Source of the DNA: an uncultured Erysipelotrichaceae bacterium
Lineage (GTDB): Bacteria > Bacillota_I > Bacilli_A > Erysipelotrichales > Erysipelotrichaceae
Direction: 5' to 3'
DNA length: 64,000 nt
Assembly (NCBI GenBank): GCA_944326795.1
Contig: CALVFJ010000002.1
Span: 1 to 64,000 of the forward strand
The notes under the pieces are model-generated. The model did no database searches. It was not told where the DNA came from and saw only the letters and a list, made by a program, of their open reading frames with translations. Shown here in pieces: positions 47,023 through 55,780 of this stretch; the stretch's first letter is position 1; each line of letters opens with the position of its first letter. The position numbers and the translations under genes are program-made.

Positions 47023-48714
47023 TCACCTCAAAATATCATTTGGAATCGTAATTGTAATTTTGGTTTCTATAAATGGAATGCTATGGATGTCCATAGAATA
47101 TTTATCATTATAATTTATAAATAATCTTTCATTGATGCTGTATAATCCATAGTTATTTGTTTTAATGTGATTTTTTAAATTATAAGAAATTTCTTTAATT
47201 TTCTCAGCTGATATTCCTTTTCCATTGTCTTTAACGCATATTTTAATTTCATTGTTCATTTGCTGAATATCAATCGTAATTATCCCATGTTCAACATAAC
47301 TTCTTATTCCATGGATCAAGCTATTTTCAACTAAAGGCTGTAGTATTAACTTGGGAATTAGAATATCGTTCAAATCGGAATTACAATTAATGTGATATGA
47401 AAATTTATGGTCATATCTAATTTCTTGCAGAGACAAATAACTGATAACATGTGTTATTTCTTCAGAAATTTCAATGTTTTCACGACCATCACTCAAGCTG
47501 ATCCTAAAAATATTCGATAATTGATATATCATATTGCTAACATCATAAGCGTTATGTTCAATAGCTTTAAATTGGATCGTATCTAAAGTATTATATAAAA
47601 AATGAGGATTAATTTGAGCTTGCAAAGCTCTTAATTGTTCTATACGCTTGTCTTTTTCTTTTTTTTGGATATCAATAAATAATTTATTTATCTCACTGAT
47701 CATTTTGTTGAAAGTTACACCTAGGCTATATATCTCGTCTTTGGTAGAAGGAATATATCGAATATTAAAATTGCCATTTCCAATGGTATCCATGATCTGT
47801 TTTAGATCGACTATAGGTTTACATATGTGTTTAGCAAGTATATTTGCAATGATTATAGACATTATAATTAATAGAAATATAATCACGGAAATGATCTGCA
47901 AAGATTGATCGCTATTATAAAAAAGAACTTTATTATTAATTTTTTGACAGAATATCCATTTGTTAGAATATGGAACTTTACTAAAAAAAATGGTAGAATT
48001 GGTACCTTTTATTATTCCGTTTTCTTGATTATTCATAGCTTCTAAAGATATTTGTGCTAGTTCATTTTTGTTTAAATTTAGTTGATCGATATCATTGCTA
48101 TAAATTAAGCCATTATTTGTCATTATCCACATTTTGCTATTATAGACATTGTTATTAGCTAAAACGTCATTTAGCTTTGTTAAGCTGATAGATCCGTTGA
48201 TAAATCCTATTTTTTCGTTAGTTTGGTGATTAATTATTGGATAACATATTAAAAAAATATTATTTCCATCAGATTTTGATATTACAGGGTCACTAATAAC
48301 ATATTCGTTTGTTCCCATCATCGCTTCTTTGAAATATTGTCTTGAACTGATATCGATAGATAAATGATCATTTATCCAACCTATACCATTAGTACCGCCA
48401 ATCGCATAAGTTTCTTGTAAGTTGCCATAAATTTCTTTATTTAGGTTGTTTAGATTAATGATAAATGGCTTAATTTGTTCTATATTTATATTTTGGGTTC
48501 CTTCAAATTCATGTATTACCCTAATTTCACTAATGCGTTGATTTAACCATGATCCTATTTCTTTTGCTTTATCATCAGTAATTGTTTGAGCTTGGTTTAT
48601 TGCCATTGCTTTATTGTGTGGTTCAACATAAAGTTTGATTAAAAGATATAATGGTAAACAAATTATTAAGATGCAAATAATAAAAGCTAATAATATTTTA
48701 GTTTTTAATTTCAT
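47023..48714 (-). CDS. YesM-type sensor histidine kinase
   Basis: A 563-residue membrane kinase. TM1 (about 7-29), an extracytoplasmic sensor of about 240 residues of the double-Cache type (with SSRQYFKEAM, a typical Cache stretch), TM2 (about 272-294), HAMP, then the His_kinase domain with H371 in NPHFLYNTLD and the ATPase N-box VENSLIHG. The domain order fits the YesM/LytS group that senses carbohydrates or small metabolites outside the cell. It is co-transcribed with the response regulator. GAGGCTTGAT precedes the ATG. Like its partner it is clearly richer in A+T than the genes on either side. Confidence 0.93.
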   Translation of the reverse strand: MKLKTKILLAFIICILIICLPLYLLIKLYVEPHNKAMAINQAQTITDDKAKEIGSWLNQRISEIRVIHEFEGTQNINIEQIKPFIINLNNLNKEIYGNLQETYAIGGTNGIGWINDHLSIDISSRQYFKEAMMGTNEYVISDPVISKSDGNNIFLICYPIINHQTNEKIGFINGSISLTKLNDVLANNNVYNSKMWIMTNNGLIYSNDIDQLNLNKNELAQISLEAMNNQENGIIKGTNSTIFFSKVPYSNKWIFCQKINNKVLFYNSDQSLQIISVIIFLLIIMSIIIANILAKHICKPIVDLKQIMDTIGNGNFNIRYIPSTKDEIYSLGVTFNKMISEINKLFIDIQKKEKDKRIEQLRALQAQINPHFLYNTLDTIQFKAIEHNAYDVSNMIYQLSNIFRISLSDGRENIEISEEITHVISYLSLQEIRYDHKFSYHINCNSDLNDILIPKLILQPLVENSLIHGIRSYVEHGIITIDIQQMNNEIKICVKDNGKGISAEKIKEISYNLKNHIKTNNYGLYSINERLFINYNDKYSMDIHSIPFIETKITITIPNDILR

Positions 48715-48737
48715 ATCAAGCCTCTTTTGATATGCTA

Positions 48738-48743
48738 ATTATA
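48738..48743 (-). promoter_or_regulatory. Probable -10 of the two-component operon
   Basis: TATAAT on the minus strand, 24 nt from the kinase start codon, in a divergent, very AT-rich intergenic region of 139 nt shared with the flavoprotein gene. No clear -35 is seen. The AT-richness makes chance matches likely. Confidence 0.35.
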
Positions 48744-48853
48744 ATTATTTTTACTTTAAAATAAAAGTGCAAAAAAAGGAAAAATAGTATAAATACAAAA
48801 GATTTTATTTATTTTAGAATAGTATTGTTAATAAAATAACAAGGAGAAAAGAA

Positions 48854-50629
48854 ATGGTAAAGTTATTTAAATTGTTTATCTGCTGTATGTTAATATTTGG
48901 ATTGACATCATGTAGCAACAACGGTGCTTCAGGAGCAAATAATATTGCTAATGGCACTTATGAAGGTGTTGGAAAAGGTAAAGGGGGAGATATAACATTA
49001 AATGTTACGATTGAAGATGATCATATAACAAATATAGAGGTAATTTCCCACAATGAAACTACAGGATTTGATAGTGCGATGGATACTTTAAAAGATAAGG
49101 TTTTAAAGTATAATTCTATTGATATTGATACAGTTAGTGGTGCAACATTAACATCAAAAGGCTTTTTATCAGCGATTGAAAATGCTTTAACTAACGCTAA
49201 TGCGAGCAAAGATATGCTTGCTAAAGCAGAAATTAATGATCAAGAAGTTGAAAGACAAGAAATAGAAGAAGAATATGATGTAGTAGTTATAGGTGCAGGA
49301 GGCGCTGGATTTAGTGCTGCAATTGAAGCAAAAAATGCTGGAGCTAATGTTATTATTCTGGAAAAGATGCCTGCAGTAGGTGGAAATACATTGATTTCAG
49401 GAGCAGAGTATGCTGCCCCAAATAACTGGCTGCAAAAAGAAGAAGGCTTAGAAGATAGCGTAGATTTGATGGTTGAAGATATGCTGGTAGGCGGCGATAA
49501 TAAAAACAATCCTGAATTGGTAAGAGTTGTAGCTGAAAATGCACTTGATGGTGCATTATGGCTAAAAGATGAAGTTGGTGTAATTTGGGAAGATGAATTA
49601 ATGTTTTTTGGTGGACATAGTGTGAAAAGATCACTGATTCCATTAAATGCGAGTGGTGTTGAAATTGTTACAAAGCTTAATGAAAAGGCACAATCTATGG
49701 ATATTCCTATTTATCTAAATACCAAAGCAACAGAATTGATTGTTGAAGATGGAAAAGTGGTTGGTGTCAAGGCAGTTGGGGAAGATAACGATTATACTTT
49801 TAAATGTGATGCTGTTGTTATGGCTACCGGAGGATTTGGTTCTAATGTTGAGATGAGAATTCAATATAATCCAGAAATTGATGAGACAATTCTTTCGACA
49901 AATTCTGTAGGATCTACTGGCGATGGTATCATCATGGCTCAAGAAATTGGAGCAGATGTTGAAGGAATGGAATATATCCAAACATATCCAATCTGTGATC
50001 CATTAACCGGAACATTATTATATTTTGATGATGCTAGACTATACGGCCATACAATCATTGTTAATAAAGAAGGAAAAAGATTTGTTGAAGAACTTGGAAG
50101 AAGAGATGAGATGTCTTTAGCTATAAAGGCTCAAACAGGAAATGTTTGCTATGAATTGGTTGATCAAAATGGTTTTGTAGAGTCTAAGCTTGAGGAAAAT
50201 CATGCACAAGAACTAGAATATTTATATGAAAATGATTTGCTAGTAAAAGCTGATACTTTACAAGAAATTGCTGAATTTTTCGGCGTTGATTATGAAGCAT
50301 TGCAAGAAACAGTAGATAACTATAATACTTATGTTGAAAATGGTGAAGATCCAGAATTTAATAAGCGTTCTTTACCTAGCAAGATTGAAACTGCTCCATA
50401 TTATATGATAAAAGCTGCGCCAGCCGTTCATCATACGATGGGAGGATTGGTGATTAATACTGATGCTCAAGTACTTAATACTGATGGTGAAGTAATAGAA
50501 GGATTATATGCTGCTGGTGAAGTTACAGGTGGTATTCATGGAACTAATAGGTTAGGTTCATGTGCTTTAGCTGATATTACGGTATTTGGACGTATTGCTG
50601 GTCAAAATGCAGCAGAGTATTCAAAATAA
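48854..50629 (+). CDS. Flavinylated lipoprotein reductase (FMN-bind plus fumarate reductase-like FAD domain)
   Basis: A 591-residue exported flavoprotein. Lipobox LTSC with C20; an FMN_bind domain (about 33-110) with the ApbE flavinylation motif DTVSGAT, target T98; then a fumarate-reductase-type FAD domain from about 142 (VVIGAGGAGFSAAIEAKNAGA), with HHTMGGL and the closing GTNRLGSCALADITVFGRIAG. Such proteins (urocanate, acrylate, cinnamate-type reductases) pass electrons from a membrane donor to an unsaturated acid outside the cell. The substrate cannot be read. AAGGAG precedes the ATG. The divergent YesMN-type system is the likely regulator. No ApbE gene is in the window. Confidence 0.88.
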   Translation: MVKLFKLFICCMLIFGLTSCSNNGASGANNIANGTYEGVGKGKGGDITLNVTIEDDHITNIEVISHNETTGFDSAMDTLKDKVLKYNSIDIDTVSGATLTSKGFLSAIENALTNANASKDMLAKAEINDQEVERQEIEEEYDVVVIGAGGAGFSAAIEAKNAGANVIILEKMPAVGGNTLISGAEYAAPNNWLQKEEGLEDSVDLMVEDMLVGGDNKNNPELVRVVAENALDGALWLKDEVGVIWEDELMFFGGHSVKRSLIPLNASGVEIVTKLNEKAQSMDIPIYLNTKATELIVEDGKVVGVKAVGEDNDYTFKCDAVVMATGGFGSNVEMRIQYNPEIDETILSTNSVGSTGDGIIMAQEIGADVEGMEYIQTYPICDPLTGTLLYFDDARLYGHTIIVNKEGKRFVEELGRRDEMSLAIKAQTGNVCYELVDQNGFVESKLEENHAQELEYLYENDLLVKADTLQEIAEFFGVDYEALQETVDNYNTYVENGEDPEFNKRSLPSKIETAPYYMIKAAPAVHHTMGGLVINTDAQVLNTDGEVIEGLYAAGEVTGGIHGTNRLGSCALADITVFGRIAGQNAAEYSK

Positions 50630-50660
50630 TAGATATAAAAACGTAAAATAATGATATATA

Positions 50661-50697
50661 CCCATTCCTCTATATTACCAGGGGAATGGGTATTTTT
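50661..50697 (+). terminator. Terminator after the flavoprotein gene
   Basis: CCCATTCC / GGAATGGG stem with a 14-nt loop followed by a T-rich stretch. Confidence 0.75.
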
Positions 50698-50878
50698 ATA
50701 ATTAAGTATTCATAAAAAGTAAAGTTAGGAAATTTGCTGGATCATTTTAAGAACACGGTATTAACTATTTGAAAATAAGTGCAGCATAGCAAAATGAATT
50801 TGTGATTTTTATATTTTTTGACAGTTTGCTAAAAGCTATAAATATTATTTTCAGCAGCAAAATAATAATAATAAAGAT
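50698..50878. other. Intergenic region without recognisable content
   Basis: About 180 nt of AT-rich DNA between two terminators at the right border of the AT-rich island. I see no gene, promoter pair or repeat with confidence. An AAT-type triplet run at about 50862-50875 is the only local simple repeat. Confidence 0.5.
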
Positions 50879-50914
50879 AAAAAAAGGATGTTTCCAGTAA
50901 ATATAGAAACATCC
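50879..50914 (-). terminator. Terminator of the nagA operon (minus strand)
   Basis: A GGATGTTTC / GAAACATCC perfect stem with an 11-nt loop; the plus-strand A tract on its left becomes the T tail for minus-strand transcripts. Confidence 0.8.
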
Positions 50915-50975
50915 ATATGTTGATATTTAATGTGTTAATAGCTTTGTAAACATAACGCAATTGTATATGTTTTAG

Positions 50976-51494
50976 CTATTTCATCCTGAAGATGGCAATG
51001 ATATTAGTAATGGCAAAATAAATGGCAACGATGGCAATGATACCTTCGATGGCAAGCATATACATAGCGTGATTTTGCATGATGCCATTTAATACGATCA
51101 AGACTGCTAATGCTAAGTATAATAAAGCTAGCAAAGCAGCTCGACCTTTATTGCCTTCTTTGACGATTCCATCCAATCGCGATACTTTGTGATATTTTTG
51201 GATATCAAAATTTGGCACTTGGGTCAAAGTATCTAAAAATTTACGATACTTATATTCCGAAATAACTAATGCCAAGACACCTGCAGCGATGCAGATGAAG
51301 ATATTGACGTTAAATGTTGCGATCAGGATACCTAATACCAAAGCAACGATATAGCGATTGCTATAGTAATTTAACTGGCTGGCATGCTTATCTTTCACGA
51401 TGTATGCAGCCTTGGAAAAACGGTCATATATGACATTTTGTCCATCTTCTAGCTTATAGATGTTCCTGCCAGCAACGATTTCTTTTTTGGCCAT
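50976..51494 (-). CDS. Small membrane protein of unknown function, nagA operon
   Basis: No family recognised. 172 residues with four likely membrane helices, two near residues 48-85 and two near 118-168, separated by a charged loop (KYRKFLDTL...KVSRLDGIVKEGNK). The N-terminal part (KKEIVAGRNIYKLEDGQNVIYDR) is soluble. The ATG at 51494 follows AGGGGG and lies 10 nt after the nagA stop; a longer frame extending into nagA has no ribosome site. Co-transcription with nagA suggests a role in amino-sugar or envelope metabolism, which is inference. Confidence 0.78.
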   Translation of the reverse strand: MAKKEIVAGRNIYKLEDGQNVIYDRFSKAAYIVKDKHASQLNYYSNRYIVALVLGILIATFNVNIFICIAAGVLALVISEYKYRKFLDTLTQVPNFDIQKYHKVSRLDGIVKEGNKGRAALLALLYLALAVLIVLNGIMQNHAMYMLAIEGIIAIVAIYFAITNIIAIFRMK

Positions 51495-51504
51495 CAGCAA
51501 CCCC

Positions 51505-52644
51505 CTATAATTGGGCAGTGCCTTTGCAGTATGTCTGAACAACGCTGTAATCATCGTTCAATACGACGATATCAGCATCATAACCAGCGCATAGCTTGCC
51601 TAGATGATCATTTAAGCCAAGCAAGGTAGCAGGGTTGATGGTGCATGAATTTAAGGCAGCATCAAATGGTACCATGGCTTTTTCTACTAAGTTTCTTAGG
51701 CCTTCATTGATCTTTAAGGTTGATCCAGCTAAACCTTTGGTGCTGGTCAAATGGGCGCTGCCATCAGGATAGATTTCGATCTCATTGCCACCGAAAATAA
51801 ATTTTTCACCAGCTTTGAAGCCTTTGCACATCAAACCATCAGAGATCATGATGGTCTTATCACGGCCTTTTGAATTAAACAAGATATTTAAGGCTGAAGG
51901 GGTAGAGTGGTTGCAGTCACAGATAACTTCACCATAAACATCACGATTACGTAAAGCAGCGCCTACCAAACCATTCTTACGATGGTTGTAAGGGGTCATG
52001 CCATTATAGATATGGGTCATTGATCTAGCACCATTAGCAAATGCCATGGTTGCTTCTTCATAAGTTGCTGCTGAGTGACCAACCGAAACGACGACACCAT
52101 TTTCAGCACAGTATCTTGTTAAAGCAAAATCTTTATCGGTTTCGGTTGCCATGGTAATTACTTTGATCAAGCCATCGGCAGCTTCTTGATAATGTTTAAA
52201 TTCTTCAACCGTTGGAGCAACGATATATTGTTCAGGTTGAGCTCCTTTATATACCATATCTAGATATGGTCCTTCAAAATGGATACCTAGGATCGCAGCA
52301 CCTTCGTAACCATCTTTTACAACTTTTGCAACGTTTTTTACCGCATTGGTCAATACTTCGTTGCTTTGGGTGATCGTTGTAGCCAAGAAACCAGTAACGC
52401 CTTCTTCTACGATGTTTTTGGTCCAGTTACGTAGACCCTCTTCATTTGCATCATTGGTATCAAAGCCATAGGCACCATGACAGTGGATATCGATGAAGCC
52501 AGGTACGATTCGTTTATCATCGTAATCCTTATCTACTTCTTTTGCGCCATAATTATGAACAGCTATGATTTTTTTGCCCTCTACTTCTAATTGCGCAGGG
52601 ATGAATTCACCATTCAACCAAACGCGTTTACTTTGAATGATCAT
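51505..52644 (-). CDS. nagA: N-acetylglucosamine-6-phosphate deacetylase
   Basis: An amidohydrolase that deacetylates GlcNAc-6-P (or GalNAc-6-P, as AgaA) after PTS uptake. 379 residues with the metal motif HCHGAYGFDTND (near residue 54), HFEGPY, the VGHSAAT histidine and MISDGLM near the end. TAGGAGG precedes the ATG. It is divergent from agaS, and the two share a 157-nt control region. With agaS and a mannose-type PTS nearby, the substrate could be GalNAc-6-P as well as GlcNAc-6-P. Confidence 0.94.
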   Translation of the reverse strand: MIIQSKRVWLNGEFIPAQLEVEGKKIIAVHNYGAKEVDKDYDDKRIVPGFIDIHCHGAYGFDTNDANEEGLRNWTKNIVEEGVTGFLATTITQSNEVLTNAVKNVAKVVKDGYEGAAILGIHFEGPYLDMVYKGAQPEQYIVAPTVEEFKHYQEAADGLIKVITMATETDKDFALTRYCAENGVVVSVGHSAATYEEATMAFANGARSMTHIYNGMTPYNHRKNGLVGAALRNRDVYGEVICDCNHSTPSALNILFNSKGRDKTIMISDGLMCKGFKAGEKFIFGGNEIEIYPDGSAHLTSTKGLAGSTLKINEGLRNLVEKAMVPFDAALNSCTINPATLLGLNDHLGKLCAGYDADIVVLNDDYSVVQTYCKGTAQL

Positions 52645-52664
52645 TATTATTTCCTCCTAATATA

Positions 52665-52692
52665 ATTATAATTTAGCACGAAAATAAAGCAA
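52665..52692 (-). promoter_or_regulatory. Promoter of nagA
   Basis: On the minus strand: TTGCTT (-35, complement of 52687-52692), 16-nt spacing, TATAAT (-10, complement of 52665-52670). Confidence 0.65.
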
Positions 52693-52725
52693 GTGGTTTG
52701 CACTTTTCAGTAATGATTTTAAGTA

Positions 52726-52754
52726 TTTCAACTAAAACGTTGAAAACGCTATGA
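52726..52754 (+). promoter_or_regulatory. Candidate operator and cre-like site between nagA and agaS
   Basis: An inverted repeat TTTCAAC-N6-GTTGAAA at 52726-52745 overlaps a cre-like stretch TTGAAAACGCTATGA (52740-52754; one clear mismatch at the conserved C). It lies in the -35 region of the agaS promoter. A GTTGAAAA word also occurs upstream of the IIB gene at 55695. Confidence 0.4.
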
Positions 52755-52758
52755 TACT

Positions 52759-52767
52759 TGCTATAAT
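52759..52767 (+). promoter_or_regulatory. Extended -10 promoter of agaS
   Basis: TGCTATAAT, 35 nt before the agaS start, directly downstream of the candidate operator. Confidence 0.6.
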
Positions 52768-52801
52768 TTAAGTGACTTACATAGAAAAGGAGATCAAGAA
52801 C

Positions 52802-53974
52802 ATGACAGTATTTAACATGGATGATGCTACACTGCAAAGTACAAGTGCAACATTCACCGCAACAGAAATTCATCAACAACCTGCTACATGGGCAAAAACA
52901 TGCAATCAGATCCGTGCAATGAAAGATGAGATCAAAACATTCATGGATAAGGTTTTGACCCAAGATGATTATGATGTGGTATTTACCGGTGCCGGAACCA
53001 GCGAATTTGTTGGTAATGCTTTATATTCATATATCAATCGTCTTTGCAATTATAAGGCAAAATCTTATGGAACGACCGATATCACGGCTACTCCTGAAAA
53101 CTATATCTCACCTAATAAACCAACTTTATTGATCAGTTTTGGTCGTAGCGGTAACTCTCCTGAATCAATCGGAGCCGTAGATTCAGCAGAAGCAGTAAGC
53201 AATAATTTATATCATTTATTTGTAACCTGCAATAAAAATGGGGCATTGAGCAAACGCGCTGAAAAAGAAGCTAATTGCTTAGCAATCAATTTAACTGATG
53301 AAACACATGACCAATCATTTGCGATGACCTCAAGTTTCTCTAATATGTATCTTGCTACCTTATTATGTTTCAGTATCGACAACTTAGAAGAAACTATCGC
53401 TAAAGTAAATAGCTTGATCGAAAAGAGCTCTGCTTTGGTTGATGATCGTTTTGCCGAAATGAAAAATGTCGTTGACACTTATAATTTCAATCGTATCGTA
53501 TATCTAGGCAGCAATACTTTGAAAGGTATCGCTCAAGAATCAGCGTTAAAGATGTTGGAATTAACAGCTGGTAAGGTCGTAACGATGTATGATACACCTT
53601 TAGGCTTTAGACATGGTCCAAAATCGATCGTTAATGACGATACCTTGACGGTTGTATATCTAAGCGACACAGCTTATACTCGTCAATATGAGATCGATCT
53701 GATCAAAGAAATGAGCTCACAAAGAAAAGGCAATAAGATCATGGCAGTATGCAATACGCCTTGTGAAGAAGCTAAGGGTCTATGTGATTTCTATTACTGC
53801 TTTGATTCAGAAGCTAAAGATAATGTTTTCAATGGTTTGGATTTCATCGTTTGTGCTCAATTGATCGCTTTATATAAATCTTTATCATTGAACATTACTC
53901 CAGATAATCCATGTCCAACTGGTGAAGTAAACCGTGTTGTTAAAGGTGTTACTTTATATCCATATGCTAAATAA
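52802..53974 (+). CDS. agaS: SIS-domain sugar-phosphate isomerase/deaminase AgaS
   Basis: 390 residues with two SIS domains (FTGAGTSEFVGNALYSY near 60; SFGRSGNSPESIGAV near 110; YLGSNTLKGIAQESALKMLELT near 235; RHGPKSIV). The AgaS group converts galactosamine-6-P, and perhaps glucosamine-6-P, to a keto-sugar phosphate with release of ammonia. The ATG at 52802 follows AAGGAGATC; an in-frame ATG at 52772 lies before the ribosome site and is rejected. It is co-transcribed with the PTS IIA gene 19 nt downstream. No tagatose-6-P kinase or aldolase is nearby. Confidence 0.9.
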   Translation: MTVFNMDDATLQSTSATFTATEIHQQPATWAKTCNQIRAMKDEIKTFMDKVLTQDDYDVVFTGAGTSEFVGNALYSYINRLCNYKAKSYGTTDITATPENYISPNKPTLLISFGRSGNSPESIGAVDSAEAVSNNLYHLFVTCNKNGALSKRAEKEANCLAINLTDETHDQSFAMTSSFSNMYLATLLCFSIDNLEETIAKVNSLIEKSSALVDDRFAEMKNVVDTYNFNRIVYLGSNTLKGIAQESALKMLELTAGKVVTMYDTPLGFRHGPKSIVNDDTLTVVYLSDTAYTRQYEIDLIKEMSSQRKGNKIMAVCNTPCEEAKGLCDFYYCFDSEAKDNVFNGLDFIVCAQLIALYKSLSLNITPDNPCPTGEVNRVVKGVTLYPYAK

Positions 53975-53993
53975 TAAATAGGAGGAAAAATTA

Positions 53994-54431
53994 ATGTTAG
54001 GAATTATCGTTACCGGTCACGGAAATTTTGCAACTGGTTTGACCAGCTCAGTTAAATTGATCGCTGGGATCCCTGAACACTATGAAGCAGTAGATTTCGT
54101 AGAAACTGATTCAGTTGAAGATCTAGAAAAGAAATTGAATGCAGCATTGGATCGGTTAAGCGATTGCGATGGCGTAATCGTATTCTCTGATCTATTAGGT
54201 GGTTCACCATTTAAAACAGCTGTAGAAGTATCCTTAAAACGTCCTGAAGCAAATATGGTCGTTTTATCAGGAACAAATTTAGGCATGATCATTGAATCAA
54301 GCATGGCAAGAGCATTCGTTGAAGATGCACAAAGCCTAGCAGATATGGCTGTTAATACAGGTAAGGATCAAGTTTATAAATACGTCTATACCGAAAGAAA
54401 ACAAGAAGAAGAAAGCGAAGACGGAATTTAA
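53994..54431 (+). CDS. PTS EIIA, mannose/sorbose family
   Basis: A 145-residue cytoplasmic phosphocarrier of the mannose-type PTS. The phospho-acceptor is H9 in VTGHGNFATG, and the second-half motif FSDLLGGSPF is also diagnostic. It takes phosphate from HPr and passes it to IIB. The charged C-terminus (RKQEEESEDGI) is not part of the core fold. TAGGAGG precedes the ATG. IIB, IIC and IID lie 1.4 kb downstream, beyond an opposing regulator gene. Confidence 0.93.
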   Translation: MLGIIVTGHGNFATGLTSSVKLIAGIPEHYEAVDFVETDSVEDLEKKLNAALDRLSDCDGVIVFSDLLGGSPFKTAVEVSLKRPEANMVVLSGTNLGMIIESSMARAFVEDAQSLADMAVNTGKDQVYKYVYTERKQEEESEDGI

Positions 54432-54437
54432 AAAAAC

Positions 54438-54463
54438 AAAGGGATCATAACGATCCCTTTTTT
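54438..54463. terminator. Bidirectional terminator between PTS IIA and the AraC regulator
   Basis: GGGATC / GATCCC stem with a 5-nt loop, A-rich on the left and T6 on the right. Confidence 0.83.
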
Positions 54464-55616
54464 AGTTATCATAGATCTTTCGTGCATATTCGCTAGGAGT
54501 GATACCATAGCGCTGGGTAAACTTACGGCTGAAGTAATGGATCGATGCATAGCCTAGCATATTGCTGATGGCGCTGATCGTATATTGTGACTGACGGATC
54601 AAGACCTTAGAACGCGCAAGTTTTAATTCATTGATATATTGTTTAGGAGAGATATGCAGATTATCCTTGAAAAGATTTTGTAGCGAAGAGCGTGAGATCG
54701 AAAAGGCATTGCATATCTGGTCGATCGGCAGCGGTTCATATAAATGTTCATTGATATATGAAGTGATTTCTTCTAAAAGCTTATCTTCAAAATATTGGTT
54801 GATGTTGGTTGTTGGCTTGACATATTCATTTTCATATTCATATTGTAGCAATTTGATGATGATGCCTTCCAGCAAGCAAATTTGATAATCATTGGCATAA
54901 GGAATGTTGCTATCAGAGTTCTTGGCTAAAAGTTCGATCTGGGCAACTATTTCCTTGCTACAATTAAATACCCGATTGAAAATGCTTGGATCGATGATGC
55001 CGTTCATTTCAAATATTATGGTTAGATATGAACAAGATCCTGCTGAGGCTACAGCTTGAGAATGGAACTGTTTTGGAGCGTATAAGCATAGATCGTGGGT
55101 ATTTAACGTAAATTCCTTATCCTCGATCATGGTTTTTAAGCATCCGTTATCAACATAAGTCAACTCGTAGAAATTATGAACTTCTCCATCAAATTTATAA
55201 TCAGGTCCTTTTACGACATAATAATAAGCAAGGATCTTGTTAATATGCAAAGATGAGCGGATATCTTTGATCGTGTATGGCTTTGTTGGCTGTTCGCTTT
55301 TTATTTGGTGATCATCAGGAGCAAAGATGCTGACACTAACACATTCATCCATTGGGACGATTGCAAAGCGAACACCTTTTTTTAGATTAACATGGCGGTG
55401 GATGGCGTATTCCAGATAGTTTTCATCATCATAGATGATCAGCATGCCCATCCCAGAGTTGACAACGACATAGATATCGCTGTCATAGTAGAATACCTTG
55501 TCGATAGTTTTGCTAGTCAAGATGTATTCTTTGGCGCTAAGGTTTTTTTGGGTAATTATAGCTTTGGTTGGTTTACCATATTTTAAAAAATTAGCGCTTG
55601 TTGTCTTATTGTACAT
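54462..55616 (-). CDS. AraC-family transcriptional regulator, likely of the amino-sugar PTS genes
   Basis: 384 residues, longer than a usual 280-300-residue AraC protein. The C-terminal third has the double helix-turn-helix (SISRSSLQNLFKDNLHISPKQY and YASIHYFSRKFTQRYGITPSEY). The middle (about 125-220) is a cupin-type sensor with HNFYELTYVDNG and LCLYAPKQFHSQAV. The first 115 residues look like a second beta-rich sensor domain. It sits between the two arms of the PTS locus, convergent to IIA and divergent from IIB, so it most likely controls them. AGGAGAC precedes the ATG. Confidence 0.88.
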   Translation of the reverse strand: MYNKTTSANFLKYGKPTKAIITQKNLSAKEYILTSKTIDKVFYYDSDIYVVVNSGMGMLIIYDDENYLEYAIHRHVNLKKGVRFAIVPMDECVSVSIFAPDDHQIKSEQPTKPYTIKDIRSSLHINKILAYYYVVKGPDYKFDGEVHNFYELTYVDNGCLKTMIEDKEFTLNTHDLCLYAPKQFHSQAVASAGSCSYLTIIFEMNGIIDPSIFNRVFNCSKEIVAQIELLAKNSDSNIPYANDYQICLLEGIIIKLLQYEYENEYVKPTTNINQYFEDKLLEEITSYINEHLYEPLPIDQICNAFSISRSSLQNLFKDNLHISPKQYINELKLARSKVLIRQSQYTISAISNMLGYASIHYFSRKFTQRYGITPSEYARKIYDN

Positions 55617-55765
55617 TTTATTTGTCTCCTAACACAAAAATTTTAACATATTTTCACACAATCTTCACAAATAAACTATCAAAAAACACATATTGTTGAA
55701 AAATGCAAATTAAATACTAAAAAAAATAAATAAATAATGGACGGAATAGCATAGAATAATAACTG

Positions 55766-55780
55766 AGGAAAGCGTTTTCT
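55766..55780 (+). promoter_or_regulatory. Catabolite-responsive element (cre) upstream of the PTS IIB gene
   Basis: AGGAAAGCGTTTTCT matches the CcpA cre consensus WTGNAANCGNWNNCW at all fixed positions except one (G for T at position 2). It lies 34 nt before the IIB start codon, downstream of a TAGAAT-like -10 at 55752-55757, a position suited to repression. A CcpA gene is not in the window. Confidence 0.6.
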
